Notes under the pieces: generated by a model
Told to the model about the DNA's origin: nothing
Databases searched by the model: none
What the model saw: the letters and a program-made list of their open reading frames with translations, nothing else
Translations under genes and position numbers: made by a program
In this document: piece after piece, positions 54,912 to 64,000 of the stretch
Layout of the letters: each line of letters starts with the position of its first letter
How positions within the stretch are numbered: the stretch's first letter is position 1
Source: Alnus glutinosa
Lineage: Eukaryota > Streptophyta > Magnoliopsida > Fagales > Betulaceae
Direction: 5' to 3'
DNA length: 64,000 bases
Assembly: GCF_958979055.1 (NCBI RefSeq)
Contig: NC_084897.1
Span: 23,835,628 to 23,899,627, forward strand

Positions 54912-55143
54912 TAGGGAGGGCAAATTATCCACCTACCGACTTAACCGACTAATTTCGGTTCGGTAGTCGATATAAAATTTTGTTCCGAAAGCCGGATCGG
55001 CAGATGAACCGAATCGAGCCGAACCGCCTTTTTAAGTGGCAATCGAACTGAACTGAACCGAACCGAACCGCATTCTATTCCGACCGATTAACTGAACCGA
55101 AATAAAACGAAACGACGTCGTTTTAGTAAGAACGAAACGTATG

Positions 55144-55181
<38 letters not shown>

Positions 55182-55278
55182 CTCTTTAAAAAAATCAAAA
55201 CGATGTCGTTTCATTACCCATTTTAATTTAATGTTAACCGACCGACTTAACTGCCTACCGAACCGACGCCCACCCCTA
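54912..55278. mobile_element. hAT-type MITE (367 bp)
   Basis: Perfect 8-bp target duplication ATCACAAT at 54904-54911 and 55279-55286. Ends TAGGGAGGGCAAATT and ...GCCCACCCCTA are inverted. Subterminal repeats of GAACCGA/TCGGTT type cover both sides, and a T-run of about 36 (55,146-55,181) splits the middle. Too short to encode a transposase. Confidence 0.8.
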
Positions 55279-55286
55279 ATCACAAT

Positions 55287-57440
55287 CCATGTCATGCTGT
55301 TTTAAGAGAGATATGTTATCCGCTCATCCATCTTTTGTATCATCACCTTTTAAAATAAATTATTGAATTTGTACGATCCACAAAAATCTCTTGAAATGTG
55401 CAAAAATCATTTTTCGTTTTAAGAACCCTTGAAATTGAGACAGTTAGGCTTAAATGAGAAATTCTAGATACTATATACAACTCCATCAAACGCTCATCAA
55501 ATAAAAATGGCGTAGCACTTTCAACTAATAATTGGATTAATCATTGTTATATAATAATAATAATAAATCAATGGTTGATTTGAATTGCCACGACAATGAA
55601 ATTTTTTTTAACTTCATTTATTAAACTGACATATATTCTTAGAGTATGTAATTTTTACATGCAGTTTAAGAAATAGACGTGAGAATTTATTAAAAATCTG
55701 GATTAGAAAATTTTTTTGGGACTCAACTTAAAAGAAAACTTTTATTCTAAAATTTTGGACAAATATCACTATTTTGTAGTAAAATAATCGTTAGAGCCGT
55801 GTGCGGGCAGGAGCCAGTACTCAGTAGGGGTTGGCACCTAGACATCATGAGCAATGATTTTAGTAGGCTTTTTAGGCATCAAGTTGAGCCAAAGTGTTCA
55901 TTTAACTGACTTTAAGCCGACATCTCTGCCTGGTTTAAAGGCTGGCTGTCTTCTAAAATACTGCATAACCTCAAAATAACGCAAGTCCAGTGTCGTGAAA
56001 TTAAAGAAAATTAAGTGGCAAAGACAAGAAGATACAGAGATTGTAATTTGTCGTGTGTATCTCAAACTCCTCGAACTCCCCTATATAGGCATAGAATTAT
56101 CATGATGAAAGGATAAGAAATATGAAAAGATTGATACATGATCGATCAACAGCTTTTCCATTATCACCCTGTTGTACACAGTACAACAAACAAACTAAAG
56201 AAGTTTAAAGTTTTCACGCAAGTATATCTGATCTGTGAAAGTGCAGGCACATGAGAAGCATATCATATTTTTAAATAATGCTATTAAAAAGTACCATTAA
56301 AAACAATATATATGTGCTTTGAATTCTCATATGTTAAAGATTACATGTTTTTTTTTTTAGAGACTAGGTTATAGGAACTTTTGCATAGGGATGACAGTTT
56401 GTGTTCGCATATGTCGAGTTCGGATTGTGTTGATGCATGAGTATAAGATTATATAGGTCAACCCTAACATTCTAATTTTGTATTGAGTTCATGTCAAGTT
56501 TGCAAATCGTGTCAAAAATTGTTTGACATTAAGTCGGGTGTTGGGTTCGTCTCGTATCAAAGCATAGGTATAAGACTACATAGGTCAACCATAACTCGAC
56601 CCATTTAATTAAGCGGATCAGACTGATCTTCAATTCTAACTCTTTAATTATATGTCGAATTTACAAGTCGTATTAGCGTTTCTTGTAAGATCTAATTTAT
56701 AATAAATTTCTGTCCGGATGGATTTCCTATGATAAGTAGTCACCGACAGAGAACAGGAAATATACCATCAGTGAGTCAGTGACAGTGTCCAAAAAGAATC
56801 CAACCCTTTCAAAATGAGGAAGTTTCCCTTAACCTTTTGCCTTGTTCCCAAAGATTTTGTGCTGCGAAGTTGCCTTGAAATGTTAAAGAGGATAAGATCA
56901 ATAAAGAGGCTGCCAAGAAGTTGCAAAGGTGGGGGCATAAACAGATAAACTCCATTGATTCCGTTCGAGCGGAACGAAGCAGTAAAGTGCTATTCTTGGG
57001 CAGCAAGGCAGTGTCAGTGGGGCTGGTCGGTTGACGCCGATGTCTGAAAATGACGTGCATATTCGTCCATTACTATTACCATTCGCGCAGCTGGAAATGT
57101 GTGCTTTCTGCTTACGAAAACTCATTTAATTTGTTTAATAATTTTGATCATAGTGCAGATCATTCTTCTTGAAATTTTCTTCAGTCTATTCAATCTTTCA
57201 AAGTAAAAAGAATCAAGTCGAATCAAAATCTTTGATTGACCATTAGACAGTGATCTAAGTGGCAAAATTAAATCCATTAATTATTACTGTCGGCTTCCCA
57301 AAATTCGCTTATAATGATAGAGATACTCCACAATCCGCATAACAAAGAAAATTCCACCACACAAATTGTTAGCATTCACATCCACCAAATATTTAGCTAA
57401 AATTTAATTAAATACAAAATTTTTCTTTCTATTTTTATTA

Positions 57441-57474
<34 letters not shown>

Positions 57475-59180
57475 TTTATTTATGTATTGTTGAGCTACGT
57501 ACCCAATTTGCTGAATATTGTAGCAGATAATGAAAATGAGATTTTGATTAATTTGTAGAGAAAGATACATATTCTAGGCATTTCACAATTTGTATTCCAC
57601 ACGGCATATCTTATAGGATAGCAACATGCATTGTTATCAACCGCAAGCACCGGCTGACTGAGAGACTGGACCTACAAACATTATGGTACGTATATACCGG
57701 CAGTACTCCAATGTACCTTAGCTTGCACGGAGTTGAAAAGTCAAGTAGCTTTAGGACTTTAATTTAGTCCGCCTTTGAAATTTTATGTAAATTGGCCGGC
57801 TAAGTAAATTTTAAAAAAATAGGGTTAAGGACGTGTAACTCCATGCGTTTGGCGACTTTATTTTTTGTTTTTTTGTGGTTTATTTTGTACCATAAATGAT
57901 ATTTCATTTATGATTAAAGACGGAGACGGTATTTTCGTCTAAAAATTGACGGAAGTTCACGTCACATGCTTTAAAAAATCAACACATGTTCTTATGTATA
58001 ATAAAAAACTCTTTTTTTAAAAAAAAAGGTGATTTGAGCCACTTAAATAACCGGTTTGGAGATGGCCGAATCAACCCTAACGAATAAAATAGGAGTGGCT
58101 GAAACAACTAACAATAACCTTGAGAAAAGCCACCCCCGTTCGGCCTGGGGGTGGACGAACCACCGCCAAGGGCTGGTTTGTCATATGATCTAAGCACATA
58201 TGTCAATTGAATAAATGGAGTAGTTTCTTCGTATGAAAACTTTATCCTGTTTGAATTCAAAACCATTATTTTAATATAATTTAATTAATAACTATGAATT
58301 GAAATTGCAAGACGCAGAAAAAACAAATATAACATCCACGTCGAAGCTCCAAGCTTTAAATTCGGAACGTGATGCATGTACGTACTCGATCATGTCATGG
58401 CCATGGTCCCCTGATGGAGTTCCTTGAGAAGTTGGACAAGATGATATTCACAAGCTGTTATCAAGAAGCTGGATATTTAGGAAATAACGTTGTAAGTTCA
58501 AATGCAAGTTCGGCAGTTGAAGGGCCCTCTTTGGTAGGCAAGCAATCACACTTGTCTTTATTTTGGTACAAAATTTGACCTACTATATATCGTATATGAC
58601 ACGCTTCAAGGCTTATCTTTCTTTCGATACAAAATTTGACCAACTATCGTATGTGACACGCTTCAAGGCTAGTAGAGAAAGCGCAAGTTGGGTTGGATGG
58701 TGAATGCCATCGGAGCCCGTTGGCACTCACAAAGTGTAAGTGACATGTGGACTGTCACATCAATTTATAAACGTGATTAGTGTCATGTAGATTATCACGT
58801 GATAATCTTGTAAGCAATCTCTTAGTTGAAAATCTAAATATATGCACCAAATACTTATGTCGAGGCCATTGTTGCGAAGGAGAAATATTAATTACTACTC
58901 CACAAGGCCATGTTGTGTAAAGATACTTGAAGCACAAGGGAAATGCATTAGCCCAAGAAATCACACTAGGTACTAGTATTGAATTATCATTTATCTTAAA
59001 AACTTAAATTAATAGGAATAGATAAATTTAATCATTTAATCAAAAAAATTTCGCTCTCCCTCACGTGTGTGCTTAAACTTTTTTTTAATAGATGATGTCC
59101 AACATGTAGAATATTTAATTGAAATGAGGAGTATAGCTAACCAAAACTTACTTTATCTATTTTAACTAAGGGATTTGATT
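55287..59180. other. Intergenic, no supported gene
   Basis: AT-rich with scattered runs (57,446-57,474 T then A). 56,700-57,120 is somewhat GC-richer with short open frames on the minus strand that match no family I know. 58,050-58,190 has a GC-rich patch (CCACCCCCGTTCGGCC, GGGGGTGGACGAACC) of the kind seen in small transposon remnants. 58,975-59,150 belongs to the dispersed family described at 18,030. Confidence 0.5.
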
Positions 59181-59184
59181 CATG

Positions 59185-59244
59185 CACTACACCATCACAA
59201 CAAGTGTATAACAACCCCTCACATGAGGGGTTGTTGTGTTAGTG
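59185..59244. repeat. Tiny foldback element or hairpin
   Basis: AACAACCCCTCA (59210-59221) and its exact reverse complement (59224-59235) are separated by CA. The block starts CACTAC and ends TTAGTG, reminiscent of CACTA-type termini, though no 3-bp target duplication is evident. It would form a strong 12-bp hairpin in RNA or single-stranded DNA. Confidence 0.45.
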
Positions 59245-59957
59245 TTTGTAAATCTAACATTTTCCTTTAACTAATGGGTTTCAAAAAGTACTATACATCT
59301 AATTATCTATTATTTCACTATATCATTTAAATATATATATCCTTTCTTAGTTTCTTTATCTTTTTTATTTTTATTTTAATTCTTATATATTTTTTCAACA
59401 ATTAGTCATTTTTTTTAACATGGTATTTTTTTTAAAATAATTATTTGCTATAAAGTCAATAAATTTTTTGTTATTATTTGAGGTGGTTCGTATGAATGAC
59501 CTTAAAATAGCAAACATAAATTTTGTTATATAGACATACTTTGAAATACAATTTTTCAAATTCAAAAATATATTAGAAAATTACTATTGCGTAAACGAGT
59601 TTTGGTGAGAGAAAGTGAAAGAAAGATAAAAAATAAATAAATTGCATGCGTGAATAACAAATGCATTTTGCATTTATTTACATATTCAGATGGATAAACT
59701 TTTTAGTAAATTGTTTAGCTATTTTAACCTAAAGATAAAAGTAGGTAAGCCATTAGAAATTCTATAAGTGCCAGCTAATGGGCATTTTTCAATATCCATC
59801 TCATTTCTCTGCCTTTTGTTTCCATCTTCTTCTTTCTTTTCTTTTTTTCTTTTAAATTTTTTATTATTATTATTAATTTCGGCTTCTTTGTTTTTTCTTT
59901 ATTTATTCCCCCGAAGAAAACAAGCAAAAGAAAGCTTTGCTTTTGCTAAGCACCAAC

Positions 59958-59963
59958 CACGTG
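59958..59963. promoter_or_regulatory. G-box (CACGTG) upstream of the 60.2-kb gene
   Basis: A CACGTG core in AACCACGTGGGTC, about 90 bp upstream of the TATA box and 210 bp upstream of the start codon. G-boxes bind plant bZIP and bHLH factors; the role here is inferred from position. Confidence 0.45.
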
Positions 59964-60049
59964 GGTCACATCCTTGTTCCGTACCATGGCCCGGACGTCC
60001 TTTACACGTACACACTACTCACTCCCCCATCTCTACATTTTTTTTTTAT

Positions 60050-60056
60050 TATAAAT
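60050..60056 (+). promoter_or_regulatory. TATA box of the 60.2-kb gene
   Basis: TATAAAT followed by a CT-rich leader (60,060-60,130, CTCCTCC-type repeats), which is typical for plant transcription starts about 30 bp downstream. The distance to the ATG at 60168 is normal. Confidence 0.6.
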
Positions 60057-60167
60057 TCTCACACAATCCTCACTCTCCTCCAGACTCCCTCATCACCTTT
60101 CCTCTTCCTCCTCCTCTCTTCCTCCTCCAAACACACATGAGAGAAGGAACAAGACCAAGCGCAAGTG

Positions 60168-60690
60168 ATGGAGAGCCAGGATCTTTCGCCACCCCACGTC
60201 GACGCATCTCGCCCGTCGCTTGGGTTCCCCCTCGGTACTGCCCTCCTCTTGATCATCATATTCAGCTTGAGTGGAATCTTCTCCTGCTGCTACCACTGGG
60301 ATAAGTTCAGATCACTCCGTCAATCTTTCTCCGAAGAGCCGGATCACGAGGCAGACATCGAAGCTTCACCCTCCAAATCTAAGCCCACATGCACGGTATC
60401 TCTCCCCCTCCCCAGCAAAATTCACTGTTTTTTTTTTCTTAAATGGAACTGCTAGTTGATGAACCAAGAAGAACCAGAAATTTTAACATGTTTGGGTTTG
60501 TAATTGTTCTTTTTAACAGGATTTAAAGCAGAACCATAGCCAAAGCTTGCCTGTATTGATGCCCGGGGATCGGATTCCGAAGTTCATAGCATTGCCGTGT
60601 CCATGCGAGCCTCCGCGTCCAGAAAACATCGTTGTGAAAGTGCAAAAGCCGCCAAAGCCACCACCTCGTATTGCAGTTCCTTTGTATTAG
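60168..60690 (+). CDS. Small single-pass membrane, proline-rich protein, 132 aa, two exons
   Basis: Exons 60168-60395 and 60520-60690, with GT-AG borders (ACG/GTATC and AACAG/GATT), phase 0. The protein starts MESQDLSPPHVDASRPSLGF, has one hydrophobic segment GTALLLIIIFSLSGIFSCCY (about residues 23-42), then a cytoplasm-type tail with SEEPDHEADIEAS, SLPVLMPGDRIPKFIALPCPCE and a proline-rich end VKVQKPPKPPPRIAVPLY. Plants have a family of such short proteins, sometimes named hydroxyproline-rich glycoprotein family or uncharacterised; no biochemical role is established to my knowledge. It is not linked to other genes here. The TATA box, CT-rich leader, splice sites and conserved-looking C-terminus support a real gene. 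Confidence 0.8.
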
Positions 60691-61447
60691 CTAAAAAGTG
60701 ACCATTTCATGTATATGTGACACTGATTGGAAGCAAAATTTTTTACTTTCAATTCCCTTGTAAGGAGTAGATTAATTATTATTAGCCCATTAGAAAAGGT
60801 AATTCTGTAAATAGTAATTACCATTTCATTCAATATGAGTGTTGCAGTAATTTTTGTAATTATCCAACTTGGTTGCTGAAGAATTTCAATTTCCTCTAAC
60901 TTTTGTAGCCAAATTGATATGATAATATATATATATATATATATGGTCAGCAAAATAGACAATATTGCGAGTAAAATGGAGTTCTTTTCAACATACAGCG
61001 CGTTGCCTTCTCTGTTTTCGATATACTAGAGTACAGTGTCCTCTGTTTTTGGTTTTTCCAGGGGAACGATTACAAAGAAAAACAAAAGGCAATCATGCTC
61101 TCTGTGTTCAGGAACAAGACAGTAAGTACAATGGGTTTTTGAAAAATCAAAGTTGGTCTTCACCAGAGATCTAGGCAATCCTGCAATAAATTACCTTTTT
61201 GTTGCAAGCATTGCTAGAAGTCAAGTATATTTGCTGTGCTCATGATTATGGTTGGTAAAGTATATCAAATCTTTCAAATGAGTTTTGGCTGGCATTATTG
61301 CTCCTTTAGAATAAGAATGTACTAGTCTAAATTTACTCTTGCATGAAGGAAAGGAAAGGCACAATGTCATTAGCCAATTAGTTATCTTGTGTGCCACCTT
61401 TCAAGAATGTCATTTTGGCAACAAATAAAATAGTTTTAGCTCTCCCT
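60691..61447. other. 3' flank of the 60.2-kb gene
   Basis: Likely 3' UTR and intergenic. 60,926-60,944 is a short (AT)n. No second gene is supported. Confidence 0.5.
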
Positions 61448-62344
61448 TTTCTTTTCTTTTTTTGAAGAAAGATAATCATTCCACTAATCAAACTGGAGTA
61501 TAACCAACACAAGGTCACATAAGATACCAACAAACCGGTGTACAACCAAATTGAATTAAAAGCTCAGATCAATACAGATAGATGCTACAAATAAACCTAA
61601 CCAAACAACAATAATCAGGTTAAAAACACCACAGAGCAACCTATCAGAAATAGGAAACACCCAAACAGAGCTACTGTTAGAAAAAACCGCCACTGAAGAT
61701 GGTGCGATGCCTCAGAAGACACCCAATAGCAGTCATTCATCATAGACCTCCGGGCGCCACCAAACATGACAACAAGGATGGAGCGTGCCCATCACATGCG
61801 TTTCAAGGTGACAAACATCATGGCGCGTGATGACCACGCAACTAGCACGAACAGTCAATACGGCCGTAGCAAGCGGCGACTAGACTAGAGAACGACATCA
61901 AATAAGGTTGGAGGCTAGAGTCTAGCAGAAAACGACATAAATGCACAGATCTGGACCTCAAGACTGGTCTACTGAAGATCGGTTAGAACATACTGCCAGC
62001 GATACAAGCGGAGCGGCCGCTCCCCTTCAATACCTCTCAAAAGTTCCTTCCTACCAGAAATCAAAGTAACTAAAAAAAACAAAAACCTGCATAGTCCAAA
62101 AGGACTTGGAGAGACACAATCACCACTGAATCTAACTAAGGGGACAAAACTCTAAAGCCCTAAAGGCTGAGAGACACTAGCCTTCACTTAAAAAACCCAT
62201 GGAAGAACAAAAACTACCTTAACCCAAAAAGACTTAAGGAAAAAAATCAGAGCCGAAAGGAATGGGGCATGAGGCCTCCCCTGGCAAACAGAATAACGAT
62301 GGGTTTGAAGTTTTGGGTTTAGAGAGTGTTCGTGATTTAATTAT
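61448..62344 (-). mobile_element. Non-LTR retroelement-like insertion (0.9 kb)
   Basis: Flanked by a 14-bp near-perfect target duplication: TTTTAGCTCTCCCT (61434-61447) and TTTTAGCTCTGCCT (62345-62358). The left side of the insert is a T/C run followed by GAAGAAAGATAATCATTCCACTAATC, which on the minus strand reads as a LINE 3' end with an A-rich tail. The rest has no coding frame that I recognise. A 5'-truncated LINE or a SINE-like element is likely. Confidence 0.6.
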
Positions 62345-62358
62345 TTTTAGCTCTGCCT

Positions 62359-63110
62359 ATTGCAACAAGATGTTTTGCCTTTAATGAGATTTACACATTA
62401 AAAGAGAATTTTACAAGATATATCATGAAAAATGGTGCCCCAACAGGATCACGAACAGAGATATGATGATGCTCCTCTCCAGGCCCCCACCTGGTTCCGG
62501 CGCCGGTTCCCCATGTCCTAACTTCACTGTTGCTAATCTAGCCACCTTCTTTTCCATGAGTGGAGGTTTTACTCTTTACATGATCGTTGCGAGTACACAT
62601 CACTTTTCCGGTTTACTTTGCTTTCCATCAACAGTTTGATAGTGACAAATATCCTCTCATTCACTCACGTCGGAATTGTCCCACACTTGCAACATTCATC
62701 CCTCGTCCATACGGCGGTCAAATGAACATCATTCCTTAATTCTCGACATGAAAAGAAATAAACACATTTTTCTAGCTTTCTTTTTCATTGCAGAAATTGT
62801 GCTAGGATTGGGCTTCTTGTCTTCTTTTCTTGGTTGTTATCCTCGTAAGTCGTAACAAAGATAGATTAGGCCACCGATCTTCGGATTGAGATCTTGTGCA
62901 CATAATAAAGGTATTTACATCCACATCCATGCAATAGCTTTTATTTGGACCGTTCATGTTAATGGACGACCCAAATCTTAGCACTATATAAAAACAAAAA
63001 AGAAAAAATAACTTACGATAGAGGAGGTAACGGTTGAAGTGGTTGAACCATTATCTTTAACCATAGGATTGGTTCCTCTCTTTCCAAACCAATCATTGGA
63101 GGTAATCATG
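62359..63110. other. Intergenic
   Basis: No gene recognised. 62,430-62,740 is less AT-rich (CTCCAGGCCCCCACCTGG, GGCGCCGG), without a supportable frame. Confidence 0.4.
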
Positions 63111-63395
63111 TTAAATTACAACTTATCTTAAAAGCTTAAGCTTAATCTAGTAGCTAAGAATAAGCTACATTTAATCATTTAATTAATACTTTAACACTTT
63201 TCTGTGGGCTCAAACTTTTTTTTAATAGGTGATACCAATCACGTAAAATATTTAATTGAAATGAGAGATAAATGAGACGTGGTTCGAATTCATGACCTTT
63301 GCTCTGATATCATGTTAAATTACTATTTATCCAAAAAACTTAAACTGATAGAAAGATGTAAATTTAATCATTTAATCAATACTTTTTAACAGATC
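63110..63395. repeat. Dispersed repeat family, two partial units
   Basis: Contains the sequence ATGTTAAATTAC..TTATC..AAA..TTAA and TTTAATCATTTAAT.AATACTTT twice, flanking a middle part (CAAACTTTTTTTTAATAGGTGAT, ATATTTAATTGAAATGAGAG). The same layout is found partially at 18,030-18,240, 32,015-32,225 and 58,975-59,150. It may be an LTR-type or MITE-type element. Confidence 0.5.
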
Positions 63396-63419
63396 AGACC
63401 ACCCATTTTGTCAGAAGGA

Positions 63420-63600
63420 GTGGTGGGCCTAAGGACGGATTGGGGGGGCCGGTATAGGCTATGGCCCCCCTTCAATTCAAAAAAAGAAAAATAAATTTTA
63501 GGTAAAAAAAATAAAATTATAAGGTAATAAATAAAAATTAAGCCTATTGACTCATACTAACAATTTTTTTTTTGCCTCTGGCGCCTGCTCGTAAGAGTTT
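63420..63600. repeat. Short dispersed repeat, partner of 47,605-47,790
   Basis: GGCCGGTATAGGCTATGGCCCCCCTTCAATTC followed by AATTATAAGGTAATAAATAAAAATTAAGCCTATTGACTC, found on the other strand at 47,640-47,770. Confidence 0.5.
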
Positions 63601-64000
63601 TTGGCTTCGTTCTTGGTTAAGCCATCTCTAAACCAGCTAATGTGGGGGTGGCTGAAGGCTTATCATTCTTTTACACATCTTTTATTTATTTTATATATAT
63701 ATATATCATTCAATCTGTACGACCCGACGTGTGAGTCTGATAAATTTAATAGTAAATTTTCTTCTTCAATATTTTTCAGAGACGTGTTATTTACACAAAT
63801 TTTAGACACCGTCCGACGTCTGCAAATAACATCTCACATGTTTTCAAGAGTGTCTTGATGGAAAAGTTGATTTGAATGCTTATTAGACAATTCGATGACG
63901 TGGAGAAAAAATATCTTGCAATGGACAAAATTGCAAGATATTTAGGATGCATGTGGGGGGGGGGGGGGGGGGGGGATTATTTTTTTAATCGTAAATAAAA
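63601..64000. other. Right end of window, no gene; poly-G run
   Basis: 63,605-63,655 has the AACCAGCTAATGTGGGGGTGGCTGA-type patch seen in small transposon remnants. 63,695-63,708 is (TA)n. 63,954-63,975 is an uninterrupted run of G, where assembly length is uncertain. Confidence 0.5.

Noticed and set aside
55032-55295. Minus-strand frame with a long lysine run
   Set aside because: The run is the T/A tract of a MITE; not coding.
56809-57125. Minus-strand frames of 75-83 codons
   Set aside because: Two competing frames, no domain, no splice or promoter context.
59768-60304. 178-codon plus-strand frame overlapping the 60.2-kb gene
   Set aside because: Runs through the promoter, TATA box and CT-rich leader, and is in another frame from the conserved two-exon gene.
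1-64000. tRNA, rRNA, CRISPR array or organelle DNA insertion
   Set aside because: I looked for tRNA-like arms with GGTTCGAATCC, regularly spaced direct repeats and compact organelle-type coding; none was found.

Overview
The window is nuclear DNA from a eudicot plant, probably a woody species. A Fagales-type genome is a guess from the flavour of the repeats only. The evidence for a plant is: plant-specific gene families (ZED1-related pseudokinases of receptor-like cytoplasmic kinase class XII, and an Aux/IAA auxin repressor with GT-AG introns), AT-rich intergenic DNA, plant Copia and L1 retroelements, and hAT elements with 8-bp target duplications. No rRNA, tRNA, CRISPR array or bacterial-style operon was seen.

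Positions 1-37,700 are one amplified locus, and everything recognisable as a cellular gene in it is on the minus strand. Its building block reads, in plus coordinates, [Aux/IAA gene, 3' to 5'] then [ZRK pseudokinase, 3' to 5'], and it was repeated several times and then decayed. Three ZRK genes are open end to end: 6302-7339, 13783-14799 and 28953-30041. Two are near full length but broken: 1332-2320 has frameshifts, and 3196-4210 has a stop codon and no start. Several are fragments: about 5330-5640, 9480-9640 and 11935-12300, plus one N-terminus split by a Copia element at 22845-22890 and 26559-26640. The Aux/IAA gene is complete once (CDS exons within 33245-36368, 379 aa predicted). It is present once as a copy with a 761-bp deletion (19183-21535) and several times as exon or 3'-UTR relics (5.8, 8.8-9.5, 10.4-11.3, 12.3-13.4 and 26.7-28.0 kb). 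The largest and youngest duplication is about 9 kb: 13.56-22.85 kb is repeated at 28.73-37.68 kb. Each copy holds one open ZRK, a Copia gag relic, a GC-rich repeat and an Aux/IAA gene.

Mobile elements explain most other structure. A 1.1-kb hAT-type element lies at 190-1300. Another (15724-16985) carries a second hAT nested inside it (15835-16593). A rearranged Copia element (about 22,889-26,558) interrupts a ZRK copy. A nearly complete L1-type LINE (47956-53823) is flanked by a 14-bp target duplication. A 367-bp hAT MITE lies at 54912-55278 and a LINE-tail-like insertion at 61448-62344. Several MITE-like dispersed repeats recur.

The right half (37.7-64 kb) is gene-poor. Outside the LINE the only convincing gene is a small two-exon plus-strand gene (60168-60690) for a 132-residue single-pass membrane, proline-rich protein of unknown function. 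It has a plausible TATA box and an upstream G-box.

Functionally, ZRK proteins in Arabidopsis and Nicotiana are adaptors or decoys for the NLR receptor ZAR1. No NLR gene is in this window. The Aux/IAA protein is expected to be a nuclear, auxin-degradable repressor of ARF transcription factors. Their linkage here looks like a duplication accident rather than a pathway, but it has given the ZRK copies 3' flanks derived from the Aux/IAA leader.
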